DNA of 26,375 nt, from NCBI GenBank assembly GCA_034669505.1, contig JAXDNJ010000009.1, positions 1 to 26,375 on the forward strand, in the 5' to 3' direction. Below the pieces are notes generated by a model, which was given only the letters and a program-made list of their open reading frames with translations, made no database searches and was not told where the DNA came from. Positions 22,528 through 26,375 of the stretch are shown one piece after another. Position numbers and translations under genes: made by a program. The stretch comes from JAFASC01 sp034669505. GTDB taxonomy: Bacteria > Pseudomonadota > Alphaproteobacteria > Rhizobiales > Beijerinckiaceae. The first letter of the stretch is position 1, and the number at the start of each line of letters is the position of its first letter.

Positions 22528-23049
22528 TCAGCGCGCCGTTGCGGTCGCGAACCCGAAGGCGACGCGTCCGCGCGTCTCGTCCCCGAAGCGCTCCTCGGCG
22601 CGCCGGATGATCTTGCCGCCGAGCCGGGTGTAAAAGTCGAGGGCGCGCTCGTTGTCGGCAAGCGCCCAGACCAAAGTCGAGACATAGCCGTGTTCGTTGA
22701 GGTCGCGGCGCGCCGCCTCGAACAGCCGGCGACCCATGCCAAGGCCCTGGAATTCCGGCGCGAGGTAGAGCTCGAAAATCTCGCCCGAATAGGGCATGGC
22801 GGGCACGCGGTTGCGGCCGTAGCTGGCATAGCCGGCGATTCGGCCGCCGAAATCCAGAACGACGAGGCGGGAACCGCGGCTGATCGCCGCCTGCCACCAG
22901 CGCGGACCGCGCCGGGCAATCATCCGTTCGAGTTCGCGGCCGGGGATGATGCCACGGTAGGCGTCGCGCCACGCGGCGTCGTGCACCTCGGCGATCGCCT
23001 CCGCGTCGGCCGGCCGTGCATTCCGGATGGATATGACCTTCTCGATCAT
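22528..23049 (-). CDS. GNAT family N-acetyltransferase
   Basis: This 173-residue protein has the GNAT fold. The N-terminal strand and helix read ISIRNARPADAEAIAEVHDA, then IAGYASYG, and the acetyl-CoA-binding motif A is IFELYLAPEFQGLGMGRRLF with the Q-G-L-G-M-G pyrophosphate loop. A DFYTRLGGKIIRR segment near the C-terminus is also characteristic. The ATG at 23049 is the first methionine in frame. It probably shares a transcript with ppa, 27 bases downstream. The acceptor substrate (small molecule or protein) is not evident. Confidence 0.9.
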   Translation of the reverse strand: MIEKVISIRNARPADAEAIAEVHDAAWRDAYRGIIPGRELERMIARRGPRWWQAAISRGSRLVVLDFGGRIAGYASYGRNRVPAMPYSGEIFELYLAPEFQGLGMGRRLFEAARRDLNEHGYVSTLVWALADNERALDFYTRLGGKIIRRAEERFGDETRGRVAFGFATATAR

Positions 23050-23195
23050 GATCGCGATGTTAGAGTCGGTTGGCGCTCGCCCGCAAGGGCCTCACGCAGA
23101 GTTTTGCTTTTTGTGACACTATGTGGCTGTGACGCCGCGCACAGGTCAGACCCCGAACATGTCGGGATCGTGTCAGCCTCAGGCGGACACGGTGT

Positions 23196-23570
23196 TCAGG
23201 CTCGGCTTCTGGGCGAGGCGTGGTGGCTCGCGATCTTCCAATCGTCGCCGGTTCGCATCAGTGTCCAGCTCATCCGGTAGAGCATCGAAAAGCGCTCGCC
23301 ATCGCGTTCGCCGGTGAACCTGACAAAGCCGGCGGAGGCAATCAGGTCGGGAGCGAGTTCGATGCAATGACTGTCGGCGAAGGCGGCGGCTTCATAGCCT
23401 TTGGCAAGTGTTTCGAAATAGCCCCGCACGCCACTTTGTCCGACATAGAGGTCGGGTTTCGAGCCGAAGAAGAGCGCATTGTTGGTATAGAGTGAGGCAA
23501 GCGCGTCAATATCGGCACGCGCGAAGGCATCGGACCAGCGGCGTTGGAGTCGCGCGACGACGTCATTCAT
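23196..23570 (-). CDS. NTF2-like/SnoaL-like domain protein
   Basis: This 124-residue protein fits the nuclear transport factor 2-like (DUF4440/SnoaL) fold: RRWSDAFARADIDALASLYT (8-27), NNALFFGSKPDLYVGQSGVR, FADSHCIELAPDLIASAGFV, and a final TLMRTGDDWKIASHHAS strand. Such proteins are small ligand-binding or enzyme-like domains; the ligand is unknown. The ATG at 23570 overlaps the ridA-like stop (ATGAATGA), which indicates translational coupling and decides the start. A longer frame upstream lies inside the ridA-like gene. Confidence 0.82.
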   Translation of the reverse strand: MNDVVARLQRRWSDAFARADIDALASLYTNNALFFGSKPDLYVGQSGVRGYFETLAKGYEAAAFADSHCIELAPDLIASAGFVRFTGERDGERFSMLYRMSWTLMRTGDDWKIASHHASPRSRA

Positions 23571-23991
23571 CTGCGGGACCCGCCGCAGCAACGGCCTCGA
23601 TCTCAATGAGAAAATCGTCGGCGAACAGGCGCGAGACTTCGACGAGCGTGATTGCCGGCGCGGCCGGCGGCGTGGTCGTCGCAAAGAACCGGTTGCGCGC
23701 GCGGCGATAGGCGGCGAGTTCGTCCATGTTGCGCACGAAAACGGTCAGTTTGACGAGGTTGCGCGCCGTGCAGCCGATGGAGGCGAGTGCCGTGGAAATA
23801 TTCCGGAACACCTGATCGGCTTGCGCTTCGAAATTCCCCTTGCCGACGACCTTGCCGCCGGCATCGAGGGCGGTCTGTCCGGCGATGAAGATGATTCGGC
23901 TGCCGGAGACTTCAACTATGTTGGAATAGCCCGGCGGCGGCGCCAGCTCCTGCGGGTTAGAAAACCGGATCGCGGATGCAGTTTGAGCCAT
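23563..23991 (-). CDS. RidA family protein lacking the canonical arginine
   Basis: This 142-residue YjgF/YER057c/UK114 (RidA) family member has VSGSRIIFIAGQTALDAGG (28-46), QADQVFRNISTALASIGC (58-74), NLVKLTVFVRN and a C-terminal LIEIEAVAA. In enamine/imine deaminases an Arg in the P-A-R-(S/T) segment binds the substrate carboxylate; here the matching residues are PAIT, with Ile114. Deaminase activity on amino-acid-derived imines is therefore doubtful, and it belongs to one of the non-RidA Rid subgroups. The ATG at 23991 has GGAGGGGGAACC upstream, a strong site. It overlaps the NTF2-like gene by eight bases, so the two proteins are probably made together. Confidence 0.88.
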   Translation of the reverse strand: MAQTASAIRFSNPQELAPPPGYSNIVEVSGSRIIFIAGQTALDAGGKVVGKGNFEAQADQVFRNISTALASIGCTARNLVKLTVFVRNMDELAAYRRARNRFFATTTPPAAPAITLVEVSRLFADDFLIEIEAVAAAGPADE

Positions 23992-24087
23992 GGTTCCCCC
24001 TCCGCGCCGCACTAGGATCGGCGTTTGTGGCCAAAGTTGCCCGGACGTGCTTTTGCCTCGGACGGCAGCGCGTTCTACATTGCCGCG

Positions 24088-24987
24088 GTGACCCGCATTA
24101 CCAATTTCGGCTGGCAGCGCCTGTTACGGCTACTCGCGATTTTCCTTGTGAGTAGCCTTTCTGCTGCTCCGGGCTTGGCGCAATTGCAACTCCCCGGCGG
24201 GATTGGCCAGCCGGCGCCGGCGGGTACGGTCGTCGCGCCGCCGGTGGAAGCACCGAGAGAAAAGCCGAAACCGCCCATTCTGCGCACCCCCTCGGAGGAT
24301 GCGATCGTCGGGCGGACGCTCCTGCGCAATGGTTCGACGGGCAGTCTCGTCATCGAGCGCGCCGGCAAGAATCTGCGCGTGCAGAAACTCGCGTTGACCG
24401 GCGACCAGATTTCGAAGCCGAACGAACATTGCCGTGTGGAAGTGTCTGGCACGCCTCTCGTGCTCACCTCCGAAGGCAAGCCTGCTGGTCTGTCGCGGTA
24501 CAAGCTTGCGCTCGATATCTGCCCGTTCTCTTTCGATGTGCTCGACGGCGCCGTGCTCGCCTCGAACGGCGGCAAGACCTGCGAGTTCAAGGCGGCCGAT
24601 TGCCAGGTCGATCCCGCCGGTCTTTGGGGACCGCGCCCATCCGAATTCGGCCCGGAGCGAACAAAGGAATTCGAGCGTGAGCGCGCCCATGCCGAAAGCA
24701 CCATGCGGGCCGATTTCCGTGCGCTCCTGGCCGGCACAAAGGACAAGCAGGAGATCAAAGCACTGGCGAGTGAGCAGGCGGGCTTTTCCTCCCAACGTGA
24801 GGAGAAGTGCCGCACCTACACGGGGGAAGACGTGCACGGCTTTTGCGCCCTGCGCTTCACCGAAGCTCGCGCGATCGCACTTGGCACGCGGTTGACGGGA
24901 GTGGAGGAAGCCAAGCCGAAGCAGCCGCGCAAGCCGAAGCCGGTCGCGCCGCCCGAGGCGGCGGTCCAGGAGCCGGTGCGCCAATAG
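24088..24987 (+). CDS. Secreted six-cysteine protein of unknown function
   Basis: I do not recognise a family. From a GTG at 24088 the product has 299 residues, beginning with a basic N-terminus and a hydrophobic signal (LLRLLAIFLVSSLSAAPGLA) that is probably cleaved near AQLQ. A Pro-rich linker follows (about 40-65), then a compact domain with six cysteines: HCRV, DICPF, TCEF, DCQV, KCRT and FCAL. The last two flank TYTGEDVHG in a helical C-terminal part that ends in a Lys/Pro-rich tail (PKQPRKPKPVAPP). The even number of cysteines suggests periplasmic disulfides. An in-frame TTG at 24025 would add 21 residues before the signal and is less likely; neither start has a good ribosome-binding site. 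Confidence 0.72.
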   Translation: MTRITNFGWQRLLRLLAIFLVSSLSAAPGLAQLQLPGGIGQPAPAGTVVAPPVEAPREKPKPPILRTPSEDAIVGRTLLRNGSTGSLVIERAGKNLRVQKLALTGDQISKPNEHCRVEVSGTPLVLTSEGKPAGLSRYKLALDICPFSFDVLDGAVLASNGGKTCEFKAADCQVDPAGLWGPRPSEFGPERTKEFERERAHAESTMRADFRALLAGTKDKQEIKALASEQAGFSSQREEKCRTYTGEDVHGFCALRFTEARAIALGTRLTGVEEAKPKQPRKPKPVAPPEAAVQEPVRQ

Positions 24988-25007
24988 ATCGTTCTGTATC
25001 GGGCGCT

Positions 25008-25838
25008 TCAGGCGCGTCGGTGCACAAACACGTCCTGGTGAGCATCGACGGCAAGCGGATGGTGCGCAATGAAATCGAGCGGGGGCGCAGCGTTCGCAAC
25101 CATCTTTCTGACCTCGTCAGCGACGATCCAGGTCAAACCGTACTCGGCGTAATAGTAGGGATAGCGCTCATAGAAGAAGCCGGTCTGCTCGAGTTCGGCG
25201 TTCAGCTTCTCCTTATCCAGCCAGTACTGTTCGTAAATTTCGGCCATTTCAGCCGAAAGTTTGCCATGGGTCGAGAAGACCAGCAAGCCATTCGGCTTCA
25301 GAAGCGCACTCACGCGGGCGAGATTGCTTTCGATCATGTGCCTGGGGAGGTGCGTATAGACAGATAAGAGATAGATCAGATCAAACGAGCCGTCGTATTC
25401 AGGACCCATTGCTTCCACGATCGGAACGCGCCGAACTCCGAATTCAGCTGCGGCGAAGCGTGCACCCTCATCGATAACATCGCAGACGGAAATAGCAGAG
25501 GGCGGGATTTTGCGGCGTAACTCTCGAACGATGCGCCCATAGCCGCAGCCGATCTCGAGACACGATGCGATATCTCCCCACTCCCGACCCGCTTCGCGCA
25601 AGGAGCGGCTGAGGATGCCCACGAACTCCACCGCGCCACGTCGATAGCTGGCGACGTGGTCGGCTGATGTAGAGGACAGCATGAAATCGTTGTAATGGGC
25701 CCTGCTGGCCAGGGCTGGGACGTGGCGCGCGCCCATGTAGGACCCGAGCGCAAATCGCGCTTTACGACCCACCTGGTAAACCAGCCGCGTGCGCTTGACC
25801 GTGTCGAGGACATTCGTTGGCAGTAGCTTGGTACGCAC
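25008..25838 (-). CDS. Class I SAM-dependent methyltransferase
   Basis: This 276-residue protein has a Rossmann-type methyltransferase domain: SCLEIGCGYGRIVRELRR (motif I, Gly-rich loop at about 96-101), ISVCDVIDEGARFAAAEF, GSFDLIYLLSVYTHLP (motif IV region) and LLKPNGLLVFSTHGK. The C-terminal part is rich in Tyr (YERYPYYYAEYGLTW), often seen in methyltransferases linked to polysaccharide genes. The apparent start is a GTG at 25838 with GGAG about ten bases upstream, so the start is uncertain. Base composition looks less GC-rich than in flanking genes. It stands alone between convergent and co-oriented genes of unrelated function. Substrate unknown. Confidence 0.85.
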   Translation of the reverse strand: MRTKLLPTNVLDTVKRTRLVYQVGRKARFALGSYMGARHVPALASRAHYNDFMLSSTSADHVASYRRGAVEFVGILSRSLREAGREWGDIASCLEIGCGYGRIVRELRRKIPPSAISVCDVIDEGARFAAAEFGVRRVPIVEAMGPEYDGSFDLIYLLSVYTHLPRHMIESNLARVSALLKPNGLLVFSTHGKLSAEMAEIYEQYWLDKEKLNAELEQTGFFYERYPYYYAEYGLTWIVADEVRKMVANAAPPLDFIAHHPLAVDAHQDVFVHRRA

Positions 25839-25892
25839 GTGTTTTCAGCTCCAGGACGCTTGCCCCGAAGATTAGTGGAACTGATCGGGCGG

Positions 25893-25920
25893 CATATTTT
25901 TACTTATAGGTAAGCTTAAC
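25893..25920. promoter_or_regulatory. AT-rich patch upstream of the methyltransferase, possible promoter
   Basis: CATATTTTTACTTATAGGTA and the following AGCTTAAC stand out in GC-rich surroundings, about 55-80 bases upstream of the methyltransferase start. TTACTTATAGGTAA (25900-25913) is nearly palindromic, with one mismatched pair position. A TATAAG on the minus strand could serve as a -10 element, but I cannot identify a matching -35. Confidence 0.25.
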
Positions 25921-25945
25921 GGAGCCGCCGCGAGGACGCCGCCCG

Positions 25946-26161
25946 TCAAAAGTCACTCGCAATACCCTTTACTTCCCAATCGCCGTAGCGAGTTGGGTCG
26001 GGCCCACTCCGCCCGTCAATTTCCTTGGGCGGCCGGGCCTGGTCCCGCGCCTTCCGCCGCTCAGCGGCTTCTCCGAGCGCCCGCTCGGCCGCGGGCGTAA
26101 GTTTGCGTTGCCCGGCAGGTTTTCCGGCCGCGCCCGGATCGGGAGTCTCTTTTTCTTTCAT
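25946..26161 (-). CDS. DUF1674 protein, SDHAF4 (succinate dehydrogenase assembly factor) family
   Basis: This small 71-residue protein carries the DUF1674 signature at its C-terminus: KEIDGRSGPDPTRYGDWEVK followed by GIASDF. The mitochondrial relative SDHAF4/Sdh8 binds flavinylated SdhA during complex II assembly, and the bacterial proteins are presumed to act likewise. The N-terminal half is charged and probably disordered. The ATG at 26161 gives a start at MKEKETPD; an in-frame GTG at 26204-26206 would add 15 residues with no family support. It is divergent from htpX, an arrangement seen in related alphaproteobacteria. No sdh genes lie in the window. Confidence 0.88.
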   Translation of the reverse strand: MKEKETPDPGAAGKPAGQRKLTPAAERALGEAAERRKARDQARPPKEIDGRSGPDPTRYGDWEVKGIASDF

Positions 26162-26255
26162 CGGGGTGACCCGTGGGCCTTGCGATCGTCGCGATCGTAA
26201 TCCCACCTATATGGGCATTCTACGCGCTACCAGCGCGCCTGCGGGAGGCACTGTC

Positions 26256-26375
26256 ATGCAATTCATGCGCACCGCCGTGCTGCTCGCGGCGATGACCGCC
26301 CTGTTCCTCGTTGTCGGCGCGATGCTCGGCGGACGGGCCGGGATCATGATCGCGCTTGTCTTCGCAGTCGGCACC
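26256..26375 (+). CDS. htpX: Membrane zinc metalloprotease HtpX, N-terminal part (partial)
   Basis: Forty codons are visible before the window ends: MQFMRTAVLLAAMTALFLVV followed by GAMLGGRAGIMIALVFAVGT. This matches the N-terminal membrane helix pair of alphaproteobacterial HtpX, an inner-membrane protease for misfolded membrane proteins. The HEXXH active site lies beyond the window. GGGAGG (26243-26248) seven bases before the ATG is a near-perfect ribosome-binding site. The adjacent DUF1674 gene supports the assignment. Confidence 0.8.
   Translation, partial: MQFMRTAVLLAAMTALFLVVGAMLGGRAGIMIALVFAVGT

Noticed and set aside
23050..23195. Possible small RNA or gene between GNAT and NTF2-like genes
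   Set aside because: There is a TTTTGCTTTTTGTGACAC stretch but no convincing hairpin-terminator or coding frame; probably only the GNAT promoter region.
22078..23280. 400-codon plus-strand open frame
   Set aside because: It runs antisense to ppa and the GNAT gene, has no recognisable domain, and is rich in Arg/Asp/His as expected of a shadow frame in GC-rich DNA.

Overview
The window looks like chromosomal DNA from a high-GC alphaproteobacterium, most probably of the Hyphomicrobiales (Bradyrhizobium, Xanthobacteraceae or Pseudolabrys-like). The evidence is the GC-rich codon use, the small DUF1674/SDHAF4 gene next to htpX, a PolA that keeps proofreading motifs, a Tat-exported OpgG/OpgD protein, and dispersed palindromic repeats of the kind common in that order. 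It contains 27 protein genes, two of them cut by the window edges. I found no tRNA, rRNA, CRISPR array, prophage or insertion sequence.

Layout. 1-1108: the 5' end of a sodium:solute symporter-type membrane protein, divergent from a LuxR-type response regulator. 1109-1446: gene-free, with a degenerate dispersed repeat and a small hairpin. 1447-4174: two divergent beta-hydroxyacid dehydrogenases and a short-chain dehydrogenase. 4176-9664: DUF1345 membrane protein, short-chain polyprenyl diphosphate synthase, monofunctional transglycosylase MtgA and DNA polymerase I (housekeeping). 9711-10322: an FMN-binding PPOX-fold protein.

10362-21330 is the most interesting part. A minus-strand run (flavin reductase, OpgD-like glucan protein, atypical enoyl-CoA hydratase homologue, AT-richer DUF616 glycosyltransferase) faces away from a plus-strand run (YfhO-like GT-C membrane protein, secreted beta-repeat protein, GH13 alpha-glucosidase, trehalose synthase-like GH13). 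The two runs share a 285-bp region carrying a perfect 17-bp palindrome. Several genes act on glucose polymers or disaccharides, so this may be an envelope-glucan or osmolyte locus. That is inference from gene content only.

21336-26375: cyanase, inorganic pyrophosphatase, a GNAT acetyltransferase, a RidA homologue lacking the canonical arginine and overlapping an NTF2-like gene, a six-cysteine secreted protein, an orphan methyltransferase, the DUF1674/SDHAF4 protein and the start of htpX.

Most genes belong to well-known families. I see no clearly new defence or mobile system. The observations most worth checking are the divergent glucan/trehalose locus, the internally repeated secreted protein, and two enzyme homologues that have lost catalytic residues.
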